Counted from the first letter of the stretch, positions 11,227 through 23,477 are shown. The stretch: 43,355 bases of DNA from Betaproteobacteria bacterium (GCA_009924525.1 RFRK01000002.1:1-43355), one strand, 5' to 3'. The notes: generated by a model from the sequence alone, not told the origin. Numbers and translations are program-made.

Positions 11227-11504
11227 TTGTGTCCCTCCAGAACGAACGTTGATCAAGTACCAATTGAGTTACAGCAAAGATCTTGCGGATTTTTGCTGCG
11301 TGAAGTGTGAACTTCTCCCCTACAGTTACAAGGTGCATTGCAACATTCGTTAAACCGAATAAATGCATTTGTCGACGTTTTGCACTAGACATCAATCACT
11401 CGCTCAGTGAAATCGATCCACGTTGTGGTTTGACTTCAGTTCCTGAGTTCCGCAGTCTTGGATCTCTTGATCACTGACACTGCGCTTTTTTTGGATAATT
11501 CAAC

Positions 11505-12758
11505 GTGCCTGACTCCTTTGCCCCCCAGACCATTGAGATGGCCCTGCAGGCCATCTCCAGCCAGATCAGTGAGTCAGTAAGTGCGGAGCGAATCCCGCTC
11601 GCGGCCGCCGGTGGACGCTTCCTCGCCCACGACATATATAGCCCCCAGGATGTTCCCGCCCATCCACTTTCTGCCATGGACGGATTCGCGTTTTCCCTGA
11701 GCACCCTGAACAAAACCACTAGGAATAAACCCCTATCGCTCAGGGTTACTGGAAAATCGCTGGCAGGCCGTCCTTTGGAAGGGCTTGTAGACCCAGCAGG
11801 CTGTGTCCGGATCTTCACCGGAGCCCGAGTGCCAGAGGGGCTCGATGCAGTCATTCCGCAGGAGCGGGTGCGCCAAGGCGCTTCGGAAGATACCGTTGAG
11901 TTTTCCACCGATGGCATATCGCCCATGGCCAATATTCGGCAGGCTGGCGAAGACCTTGCGGGCGGCGCGGTGGCGCTTGCCGCGGGAACGCGTATCAGCC
12001 CACAGGCGATTGCATTGCTTGCCTCGATTGGTATCGCAGAGGTCGGGGTCATGCGCTCGCTGCGCGTGGGCGTGCTCTCGACCGGCGATGAAGTTGCCGA
12101 TCCGGGCAGCCCGCTGCCCGACGGCGCGATCTACGATGCCAACCGCCCTCTGCTGATCGAATTGATTCGTGAAATCGGTGCAATACCGATTGATCTCGGA
12201 ATTGTTCGTGATGATGCCGAAAGCCTGCGTCACCATCTGCGGCATGCCGCATCAATCGCGGATGCAGTGATTACCTCTGGCGGCGTCAGTGTAGGCGAGG
12301 CGGATCACACGCGAGCTGTAATGCAATCACTTGGAGAAATCGCATTTTGGAAGCTGGCCATTAAACCGGGCCGACCGCTGGCCGCAGGCTGGATTCATAA
12401 TGAAACCGGCCAACGTACGCCTTTTTTTGGCCTACCAGGAAATCCCGTTGCAGCCTTCGTTACCTTTCAGGGTATCGTCGGGCCCTGCCTGCAGCGACTC
12501 GGCGGTGCGACGCCTGTTCAGCGGCCAACAGTGCGCGCACGGCTTGCAAAGGCCACAAAAAAAACTTTCGGGCGAACTGAATTTCTTCGCTGCAGACTTA
12601 CTCGGGATGCGCAAGGGGATTGGCTTGCTGAGATCGCAGCCTCACAAGGCGCGGCCAGCATCAAGTCACTGGTGGATGCCGATGGTCTCGCGGTGTTGCC
12701 GCACGATGCGGGGCCGCTCGCTGCCGGCGCGGCCGTGGATGTGTTGCTGCTGAAGTAG
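11505..12758 (+). CDS. moeA: molybdopterin molybdenumtransferase MoeA
   Basis: HPLSAMDGFAF, GLDAVIPQE, VLSTGDEV, TSGGVSVGEADH, FGLPGNPVA motifs; GTG start. Confidence 0.95.
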   Translation: MPDSFAPQTIEMALQAISSQISESVSAERIPLAAAGGRFLAHDIYSPQDVPAHPLSAMDGFAFSLSTLNKTTRNKPLSLRVTGKSLAGRPLEGLVDPAGCVRIFTGARVPEGLDAVIPQERVRQGASEDTVEFSTDGISPMANIRQAGEDLAGGAVALAAGTRISPQAIALLASIGIAEVGVMRSLRVGVLSTGDEVADPGSPLPDGAIYDANRPLLIELIREIGAIPIDLGIVRDDAESLRHHLRHAASIADAVITSGGVSVGEADHTRAVMQSLGEIAFWKLAIKPGRPLAAGWIHNETGQRTPFFGLPGNPVAAFVTFQGIVGPCLQRLGGATPVQRPTVRARLAKATKKTFGRTEFLRCRLTRDAQGDWLAEIAASQGAASIKSLVDADGLAVLPHDAGPLAAGAAVDVLLLK

Positions 12759-12759
12759 G

Positions 12760-14190
12760 CTAGGCCTTGGGTGCTGCCGGCGTACGGCAGAGGCTGGCAA
12801 CACGAAAAGTGCCCATCAATCCAGAGTGTTGATGCTCGGCCACATGGCAATGAATCATCCAATCGCCAGGGCTTTCCGCAACAAATGCAATCTCCTGTGT
12901 TTTAAAAGGCCAGACCAGAGTTGAATCCTTAAACGGCCCCCACTGTCCATTGGGCAGGCGTTCGCGAAAAACGATGCCATGAAAGTGCATAGGATGGAAC
13001 CAGGCGGTTTTGTTATCAATCAGGCAACGCACCGTGCAGCCTTGCTCAAAAGTAAAGAGTGGCTCGGGGTGTTTACCGTGTATATCCATATGCGAGCCGT
13101 GATCATTGCCTTTGCCATTCATAAGCCAGATAGCCTCGCGGGTCGCTTTATTCGATAAGGCGCCGCCTTCGAGAACCATTTTCACCGACTCAGCCCCCGA
13201 CAGCACCGGCTCAAAAAGCGTATTTGGCGGCAGCTCTCCGAAGGGCTTGCGGGCCCCCACAGCAGAGCGACTGCTGTAGCGAATCAGGCCAACCTTATTA
13301 CGCATCGCGGGAAAGAACTCATCTTCAATCTCAAATTGCGCGTTGGGCGCGCCAGTGCAATCGAGAATGAGATCCACTCGATTGCCCGGAGAAAAATAAA
13401 ACGACTCCGTCAGCCGATATGGCGTGCACGGGTGCCCATCGTGGGCCACCACCAGCGGCTGATGCCCATGGATCTTGATCCGAAAGAGTCGTGCACTGGC
13501 GGCATTGAGCAAACGCAAGCGAATCCGCTGTCCAGCGCGGACATCCAGCATGGCAGGACCGCGCTGGCCATTGACCAGCACGATATTGCCCAGACGGCCT
13601 GCATGCGCAGCGTCATGCAGACTTTTGAAATTTGGCGCAATGGCCGCATCTTTTGTGAGCATGACATCGGAGAGCACCCAGGTGACATCGTCATCCACAT
13701 CGGGCGGCTGCCGCTCCTCGACCTGAATCACACCATACAGACCGCGCCCGATTTGTTCATAGGTGGCCACATGAGGGTGATACCAATAGGTGCCTGCATC
13801 GGGCAGCGCGAATTCGTACACAAAATCCTCACCCGGCTTCACGGGCGCCTGGGTGATACCCGGCACACCATCCATCGCATTTGGCAGTCTTATGCCATGC
13901 CAATGAATCGTCGACAGGCTGGAAAGCCGATTACGAAAACGAATCCTCAGCATGTCGCCCTGATTGGCCCGCAAGACTGGGCCGGGAATCATATTGTTAA
14001 AGGCCCAGACATCCGTCGCTGGATAGTCGTCGCCCAGAAGGCTCAGCCGAGAGGGCTGAGCGATCAACATATGATCTCGAAGCCGGCCGCCTCTTGCCAG
14101 GCTGGCCAGCGGCACGGCGGCAGCGCCTGCGACGGCACAGCCAGCAAGACCTGCTTTCAGAACGTGTCGACGGTTCATAATGGATCGCAA
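12760..14190 (-). CDS. multicopper oxidase with Tat-like signal
   Basis: Copper motifs HWHG, WYHPHV, HPMHFHG and HCHVAEHQHSGLM; N-terminal NRRHVLKAG. Confidence 0.93.
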   Translation of the reverse strand: MRSIMNRRHVLKAGLAGCAVAGAAAVPLASLARGGRLRDHMLIAQPSRLSLLGDDYPATDVWAFNNMIPGPVLRANQGDMLRIRFRNRLSSLSTIHWHGIRLPNAMDGVPGITQAPVKPGEDFVYEFALPDAGTYWYHPHVATYEQIGRGLYGVIQVEERQPPDVDDDVTWVLSDVMLTKDAAIAPNFKSLHDAAHAGRLGNIVLVNGQRGPAMLDVRAGQRIRLRLLNAASARLFRIKIHGHQPLVVAHDGHPCTPYRLTESFYFSPGNRVDLILDCTGAPNAQFEIEDEFFPAMRNKVGLIRYSSRSAVGARKPFGELPPNTLFEPVLSGAESVKMVLEGGALSNKATREAIWLMNGKGNDHGSHMDIHGKHPEPLFTFEQGCTVRCLIDNKTAWFHPMHFHGIVFRERLPNGQWGPFKDSTLVWPFKTQEIAFVAESPGDWMIHCHVAEHQHSGLMGTFRVASLCRTPAAPKA

Positions 14191-14218
14191 ACCAAAGTCT
14201 TAAGGAGGTCTCCAAAAA

Positions 14219-14470
14219 ATGCAAGCCGCAGCCCCGCTCGTTCTAGCCCTGCTGTTGACGGGCACGGCGGCACCCGCCTGGCCCCACAGCTGTCCGCTGG
14301 AGATGTACAAAATTGACCAGGCCCTGTCCAGGTCGAACAATCTTGATCCCTTGCTAATTAAAAAAGTGCGAGAGCTGCGTGCAGAGGGTGAGAAGCTCCA
14401 TAAGCAAGATAAACACGGTGAGGCCATGCTGGTGCTGGGCTCAGCAAAAAAACTCTTAAAAATTGAGTAA
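14219..14470 (+). CDS. small exported protein of unknown function
   Basis: Strong RBS (AAGGAGG) before ATG; signal peptide; 83 aa. Confidence 0.65.
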   Translation: MQAAAPLVLALLLTGTAAPAWPHSCPLEMYKIDQALSRSNNLDPLLIKKVRELRAEGEKLHKQDKHGEAMLVLGSAKKLLKIE

Positions 14471-14513
14471 TCCAGCACAGCTTCTCCACACGCGAATCCA
14501 TTTACCTGCCACG

Positions 14514-14795
14514 ATGCGCTATCAACACCATATTTTTATCTGCACCAACGCCCGCGAAAACGGCGACTGCTGTGCCGCACGAGGATCGCTCGATCTGTTA
14601 AAGCAGCTGAAACATGAGTTGCGAAATCGAGGTCTGGATCACGATGGCGGCATCATGGCCAATAAATCCGGCTGTTTTGGCCTGTGTCAGCAAGGCCCAA
14701 ATGTCGTGGTCTACCCACGGGGTTCTTGGCATCGTGTGACCGATACCGATGATGTCACTGCCCTCATTGATGGCCTCACCCATTCCAACAACTGA
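14514..14795 (+). CDS. thioredoxin-like [2Fe-2S] ferredoxin family protein
   Basis: HHIFICTNARENGDCCAARG...NKSGCFGLCQQGPNVVVYP, four-Cys pattern; start at ATG 14514. Confidence 0.82.
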   Translation: MRYQHHIFICTNARENGDCCAARGSLDLLKQLKHELRNRGLDHDGGIMANKSGCFGLCQQGPNVVVYPRGSWHRVTDTDDVTALIDGLTHSNN

Positions 14796-15348
14796 ACCCG
14801 TCACGGGACTGCTGCTCTGTGGTGGCGCTGGCCGACGTATGGGTGGCGCAGACAAGGGGCTGATCAGTTTTCATGGCAGGCTACTGATCGATATCGCAAT
14901 TGATCGGTTATCGCCCCAAGTCAACGCACTCATCATCAATGCAAACCGTAACCGCGCGCAGTATCTGCAGCGCGGCCTTCCAGTGATTACTGATCCAGTC
15001 TTCGGAGAGCACGCCCCTAGCTACGAGGGCCCCCTGGCGGGAATCCTGGCAGGCCTGCAAGCCGCAGACACGCCCTGGATGGTGACGGTGCCCTGTGACT
15101 GCCCGCTCTTTCCGCTCGATATCGTGAGCCAGCTCTGGGCTTGCCGCTCCGCAGGGGGTGCCTATATCGCCGAACATCCCACCTTTGCCCTGGTGCCGAT
15201 CGCAAGCCGCACGCATCTTGAGCATTTTCTTCAACACGGGAAAAGAAAACTTGGGCTTTGGCTTGCCGAGATCGGCGCCGCTGCAGTGGTTGCCTGCGAC
15301 GAGACAGCGTTTCGCAATCTCAACACCCCCGAGGACCTTGAGGCCTAA
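14749..15348 (+). CDS. mobA: molybdenum cofactor guanylyltransferase MobA
   Basis: GLLLCGGAGRRMGGADKGL...PVITD...GPLAGILAGL...VPCDCPLFP. Confidence 0.93.
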   Translation: MMSLPSLMASPIPTTEPVTGLLLCGGAGRRMGGADKGLISFHGRLLIDIAIDRLSPQVNALIINANRNRAQYLQRGLPVITDPVFGEHAPSYEGPLAGILAGLQAADTPWMVTVPCDCPLFPLDIVSQLWACRSAGGAYIAEHPTFALVPIASRTHLEHFLQHGKRKLGLWLAEIGAAAVVACDETAFRNLNTPEDLEA

Positions 15349-15378
15349 ATGCCGCAGGGCTCGGCCCTTCAAGCACGG

Positions 15379-17001
15379 TTAAGCAGCGAGGCCCTGACTG
15401 GCCAGATATTCGTCGTAAGACCCCTTGAAGTCGGAAACGGATCCATCGTCACGAACCTCTAGAATGCGATTGGCTACTGCGTTTACAAATTCACGGTCGT
15501 GAGAGACAACAAACAGCGTTCCCTGAAATTTTTCCAAAGCCAACTGCAAGGACTCGATGGACTCCATATCGAGATGATTGGTAGGCTCGTCAAGCATAAG
15601 AACATTATGGCGGCCTAGCATCAGCCGGCCAAAGGTCATGCGATGTTTCTCACCACCGGAAAGCACACGCACCATCTTCCCGACATCATCGCCTGAAAAC
15701 AGCAGCCGGCCTAAAATCGATCGGACCGCTTGATCATCATCGCCCTCCTGAGTGTAGCGGCCGATCCAGTCGGTAAGCGATATGTCTTTTTCGAAATCCG
15801 GATAGACATCCTGCTGCATATATCCAATATTTGCGTTTTCCGCCCACTTGTTTTCGCCGCCGTCCGGATCCATGCCGCTGACCGATGCGCCCGCAATACA
15901 ACGCAACAGCGTTGTCTTACCTGCGCCATTAGCGCCGACGATGGCAATTTTTTCTCCCGCTTCAACCATCATCGAGAAGCGTTCAATCACCGGACGGCTG
16001 CGGCCCTCGAAAGTCTTTGAGATACTTTGGACATGGACGGCCTGCCGGTAAAGCTGCTTGGCTTGCTCGAAACGAATATACGGATTCTGCCGGGAGGAAG
16101 GCCGCACCTCGACCGCATCGCCCTGAATCTTTTCAATTAACTTACGACGTGATGTCGCCTGTTTGGCCTTTGATTTATTTGCTGCAAATCGCCGCACGAA
16201 CTCCTGTAACTCAGAGACACGCTCCTTGCTTTTGGCATTCGCCGCCATGAGCCGGGCCCGGGCTTCGGAGGCAGCAAGCATGAAGTCGTCGTAGTTTCCC
16301 GGATAAATCCTCAGCTCGCCGTAATCCAAATCGGCCATGTGGGTGCAGACCGAATTCAGAAAATGCCGGTCATGCGAAATGATAATCATCGTGCTGTTTC
16401 GTTCATTAAGCACATCTTCGAGCCACTGAATCGAATGAATATCTAGATTGTTGGTCGGCTCGTCTAATAAAAGCACATCAGGGTCTGAAAAGAGGGCCTG
16501 GGCCAATAAGACCCGGAGCTTCCAGCCGGGAGCAATCTCACGCATCGGACCCTGGTGCTGCTCGAGCGGAATTCCGACGCCCAGCAGCAACTCGCCTGCC
16601 CGCGCCTCGGCGGTGTAGCCATCGTATTCCGCAAACTTTCCCTCCAGCTCTGCGGCCTTCATGTAGTCATCCTCGGTGGCCTCGGGGTTGGCATAGATCG
16701 CATCCCGCTCAGACTGTGCCGCCCACATTTCTTCATGGCCCATCATGACCACATCCAGCACACGCACGTCTTCGAAGGCAAATTGATCCTGACGAAGTTT
16801 GCCGAGACGAACATGCGGATCCCGAACCACCACCCCATTGCTGGGCTCGAGATCTCCGCCCAGGATCTTCATCAGGGTTGATTTGCCACAGCCATTCGCA
16901 CCAATTAAGCCGTAGCGGTTACCGTTATCAAACTTTGCATTGACATTCTCAAATAACGGCTTGGCACCGAACTGAATCGTGATATTTGCTGCAGATAACA
17001 T
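15379..17001 (-). CDS. ybiT: ABC-F family ATPase (YbiT-type)
   Basis: Two Walker A/B sets; strong resemblance to YbiT ([41 protein letters not shown]). Confidence 0.9.
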   Translation of the reverse strand: MLSAANITIQFGAKPLFENVNAKFDNGNRYGLIGANGCGKSTLMKILGGDLEPSNGVVVRDPHVRLGKLRQDQFAFEDVRVLDVVMMGHEEMWAAQSERDAIYANPEATEDDYMKAAELEGKFAEYDGYTAEARAGELLLGVGIPLEQHQGPMREIAPGWKLRVLLAQALFSDPDVLLLDEPTNNLDIHSIQWLEDVLNERNSTMIIISHDRHFLNSVCTHMADLDYGELRIYPGNYDDFMLAASEARARLMAANAKSKERVSELQEFVRRFAANKSKAKQATSRRKLIEKIQGDAVEVRPSSRQNPYIRFEQAKQLYRQAVHVQSISKTFEGRSRPVIERFSMMVEAGEKIAIVGANGAGKTTLLRCIAGASVSGMDPDGGENKWAENANIGYMQQDVYPDFEKDISLTDWIGRYTQEGDDDQAVRSILGRLLFSGDDVGKMVRVLSGGEKHRMTFGRLMLGRHNVLMLDEPTNHLDMESIESLQLALEKFQGTLFVVSHDREFVNAVANRILEVRDDGSVSDFKGSYDEYLASQGLAA

Positions 17002-17014
17002 CGTGACTAGACTT

Positions 17015-20000
17015 TCATGCGTGTTGAACCCAATGACGGGCGTTTCGGAACATCATCATCCAGGGCGAATCATCGCCAGTCATGTGAATCGCCTCAGGAA
17101 TCCAAGACATCTGCACCTGACGAAACACGCGCTCGGGGTGCGGCATCATCACCGTGATGCGGCCATCCTGGTTTGAAACTGCGGTGAGGCCCCCGGGAGA
17201 GCCATTTGGATTGTAAGGGTAATGTTCGCTGGCCAGGCCCCTCGGATCCACATACCGCATCACTGCGGATGTGGGAGGCTGCGTCAGGCCAAAGGCTGCA
17301 CGGCCCTCGCCGTGCGAAACCACCACCGGCAAAATAGAGCCCTCCATACCGGTTGTCAGTATTGAGGCCGAGGGCAGAATCTCCACCAGAGAAAAACGGG
17401 CTTCAAACTGCTCAGAGCGATTCCTGACAAACCGCGGCCAGTCGGCGGCACCGGGAATAATCTCACTCAATCCGCTCATCATCTGACAGCCATTACAAAC
17501 GCCAAGCGCAAAACGTGTCGGGTCGTTGAAAAACGTCTCAAACTGCAGCCTGAGCGCATCGTTAAAAAGAATTGATCGCGCCCAGCCCTGTCCGGCGCCC
17601 AGCACATCGCCAAAGGAGAAGCCCCCGCAGGCGGCGAGTCCCGCGAACTGATCGAGCCGGATACGGCCGGCCATCAAATCACTCATATGCACATCCCAAG
17701 ACTCAAAGCCCGCCCGATCAAATGCAGCAGCCATCTCGACCTGGCCGTTCACACCCTGCTCCCGCAGAATAGCGATTTGCGGACGTTTCCCGACCCTTGG
17801 GGCGGCTAATTCTCGCTGACGCGATGGGGCACCAGGGCCGAGCACAACACGGGGCAACTCAGAATCCTGAACAACAGAAATTTCTTGCTCTACACAGTCA
17901 GGGTGGTCACGACGCCGACAGATTTCTGCGCTGACTGAGCTCCAGGTCCGCTGCAGGACATGCCGCGGTTTTTGAAAAATACACTTTGCGTCGCGATAAA
18001 TCTCAATTGCATCGCGCGGATTCACCGTGCCGATCTCAAAGGTCAGACGCGATAAGCCATAGCGACGCAGACAGTCCATGACCGCTGATCGATTTGACCG
18101 GCTCACCTGAAGCACTGCACCAAGTTCTTCATTAAAAAGCGCCTTGATCGTGAGCTCATCGCGCCGTACCGCCACCTGCTCCGGCCGTATCTTGAAGTCG
18201 CCCCAATCCGATGCCACCGGATCAATCGTGATCAGATCAATATTAATCGTGATGCCACAGCGGCCCGCAAAGGCCATCTCGCAGAGCGTAGCCAGAAGGC
18301 CGCCATCTGAACGATCGTGGTACGCCAATACATGCTCCGTCTGGTGTAAGTCAGCCATCGCAGCGGCAAAAGACTGGAGCACTTGAGCATCGATATCGGC
18401 TGTTTCGTCACCAAACTGCTGCCGTGTTTGCGCCAAGACCGAGCCTGCCATTCGATTTTTTCCCTGCCCAAGATCGATCAGGAGCAGCACTGTCGGCTCC
18501 GGTAGCCGCTGGAGTACGGGCGTCCAGGTCCGGCGCGCATCGATAACTGGTGCGATCGCCGTGAGGTTCAGTGATACCGGTGAGATCACCGACTTGGGTC
18601 CCGAGGCCTCACTCCAAACAGTGCGCATGGAAAGCGAATCCTTTCCGACTGGAATGGACAGCGACAGCGCAGGACAGATTTCTTTTGCAAGGGCCTGCAC
18701 AGCATCAAAGAGCGCGGCATCCTGGCCCGCTTCTCCGCAGGCTGCCATCCAATTGGCCGAAAGTTTTACGGTCTCAAGGGACCCGATGTCGGCGGCCACG
18801 AGATTGGTAATGGCCTCGCCCAGCGCACAGCGAGATGCAGCAGCGGGATTAAGGATTGCAATCGGACTTCGTTCGCCGAGCGCCATTGCCTGGCCACCGA
18901 GCCCCTCAAAATCCCACAGCGAAATTGCCACATCGGCAACCGGCGTCTGCCAAGGGCCAACCATCTGATCGCGAGCCGTCAGCCCGCCCACCGTTCGGTC
19001 TCCGATCGTAATGAGAAATTGTTTACTGCCAACAGTTGGGTGAGCGAGTACCTGTTCCACCAGGCTATCGAGCTGCAGGCCGGCGCAATCCAGTGGCTCA
19101 GCAGCAATCGCGACACGATTCGCCTGGCGATGCATCTTTGGCGGCTTTCCCAGCAGTACCGAAAGCGGCAGATCCACTGGCGACCGATTGCTTTGCGCAT
19201 CGATAAGCTCCAACCGATCCTCTTCGGTCGCATGACCCACCACAGCAAACGGACAACGCTCGCGTGCGCAGATCGCCTTGAATGTCTCAAGTGACTGCGG
19301 TGCAATCGCCAACACATAACGCTCTTGGGATTCGTTACACCAAATTTCTGCCGCGGAGAGGCCCGATTCATCCAGCGGCACATCCGCGATCCGAAATCGG
19401 CCACCCCGGCCTGCGCCATGCACGAGCTCAGGAAAGGCATTCGACAGGCCGCCTGCTCCGACATCATGAATGGACAACACCGGATTCGCTTCGCCAAGCG
19501 CAGCACAGGCATCAATGACCTCTTGCGCCCGGCGCTGCATCTCCGGATTGCCACGCTGTACCGAATCGAAATCTAAGGCCTCTTGATTGGCGCCCGTCTG
19601 AATCGACGACGCAGCCCCGCCGCCCAGGCCGATGCGCATGCCGGGGCCACCCAGCTGAATCAATAACGCACCCACAGGAATAGGGTGCTTGCCGGCCTGA
19701 CTGCTATCAATAATTCCAACGCCACCGGCCAGCATGATGGGCTTGTGGTAACCCCAGTGCCGCTGGCCCACGGTCATTTCAAAACTTCGGAAATACCCCA
19801 GCAGATTGGGCCGGCCGAATTCATTATTGAACGCCGCGCCGCCAAGCGGGCCATGAATCATGATTTCAAGCGCGGATGCGATTCGCGATGGCTGATGGGC
19901 CGCCCCACTGAAATCAAGGCGCGATACAGCAAAACCTGTCAGGCCCGCGCGGGGCTCGGCACCTGTGCCAGTTGCACCCTCGTCGCGAATTTCACCGCCC

Positions 20001-20971
20001 GCACCTGTTGCCGCTCCAGGAAATGGGGAGATTGCCGTCGGATGATTATGGGTCTCGGCTTTTAAGACGGTATGCACGGTCTGCGGCTGTGCGCGATACG
20101 CCGATGGCGCGCCTGAATCGGGCCGAAATCGTATCGCTGATGCGGTATGCAGAATGGCTGCGTTATCCGCATAGGCCACGACGGTATGCTGCGGCGTGAC
20201 CGAATGAGTGTGACGAATCATTTTAAAGAGCGACTCTGACTGCGGCACACCGTCAATAGTGAAATCAGCGTTAAAAATTTTGTGGCGGCAGTGCTCTGAG
20301 TTTGCCTGCGCAAACATGAGTAATTCCACGTCCGTCGGATCCCGGCCAAGCCGTTGATAGGCCTGGGCTAGGTAATCGATCTCGTCTTCAGAGAGCGCAA
20401 GGCCAAGCTCTTGATTGGTACTGCTCAGGACCTCGCGCGCACTTATCATCGATGGCCCGAGTGCGATCTCGCGTAGCGGGGGTGAATGTCGCGGCGCCAA
20501 AATGTCATCTGGCGGTAGGCCGACAAACCAGGATTCGGTCATACGATCATGCAGCCTTGAGGCAATGCGCTCAATCAGCGGCCTGTCTTGGGTCTTGATC
20601 TCAATATCAATCACCACTCCACGCTCGACCCGCTCGACGGTGCTGAGTCCACAAGAATGCAGAATCTCGGTCGCTTTCGAAGACCAGGCCGAGCGAGTGC
20701 CCTGCCGAGGAACCACCGACAGCCGCAGCATGCCTGCATCGGGCGGTGCGAGCGGACCCGTTGCATCAAGGATCGCAGAAAGGCGCTGCTCATCCAGATC
20801 CTGGCCATGTCGGACCAGATAACCCCAGCGGGCCTGGACCGATTTGGCCTTAGGGGCAATCGCCTGGATTTCAGAAGTAAGTCGGGAAAGTCGAAACTCG
20901 GAAAGCGCAGCAGCGCCTCCGAGCAACAGCAATGAGGGCATGCCTAAATTATACGGTGGCCCCTGCCGCAA
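17015..20971 (-). CDS. purL: phosphoribosylformylglycinamidine synthase PurL (large form)
   Basis: 1318 aa; [29 protein letters not shown]-terminal glutamine amidotransferase GVCNGCQMM. Confidence 0.97.
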   Translation of the reverse strand: MRQGPPYNLGMPSLLLLGGAAALSEFRLSRLTSEIQAIAPKAKSVQARWGYLVRHGQDLDEQRLSAILDATGPLAPPDAGMLRLSVVPRQGTRSAWSSKATEILHSCGLSTVERVERGVVIDIEIKTQDRPLIERIASRLHDRMTESWFVGLPPDDILAPRHSPPLREIALGPSMISAREVLSSTNQELGLALSEDEIDYLAQAYQRLGRDPTDVELLMFAQANSEHCRHKIFNADFTIDGVPQSESLFKMIRHTHSVTPQHTVVAYADNAAILHTASAIRFRPDSGAPSAYRAQPQTVHTVLKAETHNHPTAISPFPGAATGAGGEIRDEGATGTGAEPRAGLTGFAVSRLDFSGAAHQPSRIASALEIMIHGPLGGAAFNNEFGRPNLLGYFRSFEMTVGQRHWGYHKPIMLAGGVGIIDSSQAGKHPIPVGALLIQLGGPGMRIGLGGGAASSIQTGANQEALDFDSVQRGNPEMQRRAQEVIDACAALGEANPVLSIHDVGAGGLSNAFPELVHGAGRGGRFRIADVPLDESGLSAAEIWCNESQERYVLAIAPQSLETFKAICARERCPFAVVGHATEEDRLELIDAQSNRSPVDLPLSVLLGKPPKMHRQANRVAIAAEPLDCAGLQLDSLVEQVLAHPTVGSKQFLITIGDRTVGGLTARDQMVGPWQTPVADVAISLWDFEGLGGQAMALGERSPIAILNPAAASRCALGEAITNLVAADIGSLETVKLSANWMAACGEAGQDAALFDAVQALAKEICPALSLSIPVGKDSLSMRTVWSEASGPKSVISPVSLNLTAIAPVIDARRTWTPVLQRLPEPTVLLLIDLGQGKNRMAGSVLAQTRQQFGDETADIDAQVLQSFAAAMADLHQTEHVLAYHDRSDGGLLATLCEMAFAGRCGITINIDLITIDPVASDWGDFKIRPEQVAVRRDELTIKALFNEELGAVLQVSRSNRSAVMDCLRRYGLSRLTFEIGTVNPRDAIEIYRDAKCIFQKPRHVLQRTWSSVSAEICRRRDHPDCVEQEISVVQDSELPRVVLGPGAPSRQRELAAPRVGKRPQIAILREQGVNGQVEMAAAFDRAGFESWDVHMSDLMAGRIRLDQFAGLAACGGFSFGDVLGAGQGWARSILFNDALRLQFETFFNDPTRFALGVCNGCQMMSGLSEIIPGAADWPRFVRNRSEQFEARFSLVEILPSASILTTGMEGSILPVVVSHGEGRAAFGLTQPPTSAVMRYVDPRGLASEHYPYNPNGSPGGLTAVSNQDGRITVMMPHPERVFRQVQMSWIPEAIHMTGDDSPWMMMFRNARHWVQHA

Positions 20972-21611
20972 GCCTCAGCACCTGCTGGCAGCGTTCGGCA
21001 AGCTCTGGGGCGTGGGTCACCAACACAATTGTGGTGCGATGTCGCGCCTGCAGCTCGAATAAAAGATTAGAGATCTTCTCGCCGTTAGCGGCATCCAGGC
21101 TGCCGGTGGGCTCATCGGCAAAGATGAGCCGTGGCTGCGACACAAACGCTCGAGCCAGCGCAACCCGCTGCTGCTCACCGCCCGAGAGTGTCTTGGGAAA
21201 ATGATGCAATCGGCCCGTCATGCCGACCTGTTCTAGCAGTTCTTCAGCGCGCTGTCGGGCGTGGGCAGCGCCGCTGAGCTCAAGCGGTAGCATGACATTT
21301 TCCAGCGCATTTAAGTGGCCAAGCAGCTGAAACGATTGAAAAACGAATCCCAAAATACCATTGCGGCGCTGGGCTCGGGCATCCTCGGAAAGCGCATCAA
21401 TCCGCTCATCGAACCAATAGACCGCGCCCGAACTGGGTGACTCAAGGCCAGCAAGAATCCCGAGAAGGGTTGACTTTCCGCTACCCGAGGCGCCGAGAAT
21501 CGCCAAAGATCCGCCCAGTTCGACGGATAACGAGACATCGCGGAGAATGTCAATGGAACCGGTGCTATCAACAACGGTCTTGGTGATGTGCTCTGCTCGA
21601 ATTGCGTTCAA
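20949..21611 (-). CDS. ybbA: ABC transporter ATP-binding protein (LolD/YbbA-like)
   Basis: [44 protein letters not shown]. Confidence 0.85.
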   Translation of the reverse strand: MNAIRAEHITKTVVDSTGSIDILRDVSLSVELGGSLAILGASGSGKSTLLGILAGLESPSSGAVYWFDERIDALSEDARAQRRNGILGFVFQSFQLLGHLNALENVMLPLELSGAAHARQRAEELLEQVGMTGRLHHFPKTLSGGEQQRVALARAFVSQPRLIFADEPTGSLDAANGEKISNLLFELQARHRTTIVLVTHAPELAERCQQVLRLAAGATV

Positions 21612-22403
21612 CCCCGACTCCTTCTTCTAACCACTGTGATCTCAATTCTGTTTCATAACCTGCTGCCATCGCGGCATAGTCTGGCGGCCCACTGCGCCGT
21701 GTGGCTGGCGTATCTGGGCCGAAAGTCCATCGCAACATATACCCTGCTGCTGGCCGCGACGGTCTTAAGCCCAGTTCAGGCCATCGCTTCGGCCACTGCG
21801 CCCGCCAAGCCCCTTATTCTGATCTATGGTGACAGCCTGTCTGCAGAATATGGCTTAAAACGCGGAACCGGCTGGGTCGCTTTGCTCCAAGACCGACTCG
21901 CTCGTGAAGGGTTCCCCCATCGGATTATGAATGCAAGTATCTCCGGGGAGACCACGGCAGGCGGGCTGTCAAGATTCGATACAGCATTGAAAAAGCATCA
22001 GCCCAGCCTTGTACTCTTGCAATTGGGGGCAAACGATGGCCTGCGTGGCCTCGCGATCAGTCAAACCCGGCGCAATCTCGCTGAGATGATTGATCGAGCC
22101 CGCACGCAGGGGGTTGCCGTGCTGCTGATCGGGATTCGAATTCCCCCAAACTATGGGCCCGACTATTCCCGGCAATTCGACAGTCTTTTCAGCCAGCTGG
22201 CCGGCGAGAAAGAGGTACCGCTTGTACCCTTTTTGCTTGACGGTCTCGCCGATAACCCTATGATGTTTCAAGCTGACACCATCCATCCCAACGAAAAAGC
22301 GCAGCCTGCGATCCTGAGAAATGTCTGGATCGGACTTTCTTCAAATGGGCTTTTGCAGAAAACACAGCCAGTAGCCCCATCAACCGACCATGGCAGTCGC
22401 TGA
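21588..22403 (+). CDS. tesA: arylesterase / GDSL lipase (TesA-like)
   Basis: ILIYGDSLSAEYGL, LLQLGANDGLRG, DTIHPNEKAQ (SGNH hydrolase blocks); divergent to ybbA; exact start uncertain. Confidence 0.88.
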   Translation: MLCSNCVQPRLLLLTTVISILFHNLLPSRHSLAAHCAVWLAYLGRKSIATYTLLLAATVLSPVQAIASATAPAKPLILIYGDSLSAEYGLKRGTGWVALLQDRLAREGFPHRIMNASISGETTAGGLSRFDTALKKHQPSLVLLQLGANDGLRGLAISQTRRNLAEMIDRARTQGVAVLLIGIRIPPNYGPDYSRQFDSLFSQLAGEKEVPLVPFLLDGLADNPMMFQADTIHPNEKAQPAILRNVWIGLSSNGLLQKTQPVAPSTDHGSR

Positions 22404-23061
22404 TCCGAGACGGCGTACCTGCGGCACCGCGTATGCAACGGCTGCTTTCGTTGCGGCGCTTGCAAGTCTTTTCATTGCGCCAGACGCCTGTAAGGCTTTG
22501 GAGTTCTCTGACCTTGCCCGAGAGGGAGAGCTTCGATTTCTTGCCCAACACCCAGAGCCCGACAGCTACCGCTACGAATCGCGTGTGCGGGTCGGGGCCG
22601 AGAGCCTTGACTCAGGAATCATCGAGCTTAGCACCTGCCACTATCAGCTCGATCCCATTCGCAAAATCGTAATTGCCTTTAATCCAAATCGTCTCCAGGC
22701 TCTTTCAATTAAATCGACCCAAGGCATCGGATCTGTCGAAGTGAAGGAGCACCATGTGGTGATGGCTGATGTGCAACGCGGGGCCTCCATCTGCATTGAT
22801 CTGCGGTCAAAGGCCCTGGATCGCATCGATCACCAGACCTATCGGCTTCAGGCCGGGCCGCTGATGCGTCGCTATCTGGATGGCTATCTGCCTATGCAGG
22901 CAAAACTCACCTTTGAATGGCCTGAGACTCTGGTCTCGCTCTATCAGACCCTGCCGGAGCCTCAGCCTGGAGTCAAGCTATCGCAACACGCCGCCGGAGC
23001 AGAGCTCACCATGGTATTTGCCGGTCGGCTACTCGCCGCAATTGATCTGCGCCGGAAGTAA
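22390..23061 (+). CDS. hypothetical exported protein
   Basis: Signal-like N-terminus, 223 aa; overlaps tesA end by 14 nt. Confidence 0.6.
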   Translation: MAVADPRRRTCGTAYATAAFVAALASLFIAPDACKALEFSDLAREGELRFLAQHPEPDSYRYESRVRVGAESLDSGIIELSTCHYQLDPIRKIVIAFNPNRLQALSIKSTQGIGSVEVKEHHVVMADVQRGASICIDLRSKALDRIDHQTYRLQAGPLMRRYLDGYLPMQAKLTFEWPETLVSLYQTLPEPQPGVKLSQHAAGAELTMVFAGRLLAAIDLRRK

Positions 23062-23087
23062 GTTAATCGTGTTGATTCGAATCCGCT

Positions 23088-23420
23088 CTACTTAAACTTA
23101 TAGTAGGTGTCGTTGAGATATCGGCCAACGTGCTGAATCTCTTCCTCAAACCAGCCCGAATTCGTGCGGCTGTTGCAAAACTCGATCATGCCCCTCAGCT
23201 TGGCCACACTATCAGCTTTACGAAATAAATCCGAGTACAGCTGTGTCCCATCTTTATCAGGAAACATGCTGTTATGACACGATACGCAGCGCGGATCGTG
23301 AAGCTTTTTTCCACTTGTCGGATTACCCTTCGGAAATGGGTTGGCGCTCGCAGACTGCGGTCCCGATACAGTCACAACGCAAAGCAGAACTGCACCTAGA
23401 GTTAACATCGCTGGCTTCAT
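23088..23420 (-). CDS. small monoheme cytochrome c
   Basis: Signal peptide and heme motif CVSCH; RBS AAGGA before ATG 23420; downstream of soxB. Confidence 0.8.
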   Translation of the reverse strand: MKPAMLTLGAVLLCVVTVSGPQSASANPFPKGNPTSGKKLHDPRCVSCHNSMFPDKDGTQLYSDLFRKADSVAKLRGMIEFCNSRTNSGWFEEEIQHVGRYLNDTYYKFK

Positions 23421-23477
23421 GCAAACAGTTCCTTTGAGAGACACGAAACGAGAAGCGGGCCGAAACCGTTTTGTGGA

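Noticed and set aside
10636-11256. Truncated FDH alpha as a pseudogene with a premature stop
   Set aside because: The stop is a UGA at the conserved Sec position with a SECIS hairpin and local selABC, so it is read as selenocysteine.
13336-14316. 326-aa plus-strand ORF
   Set aside because: Lies antisense to the well-supported multicopper oxidase, no recognizable motif; a GC-rich shadow ORF.
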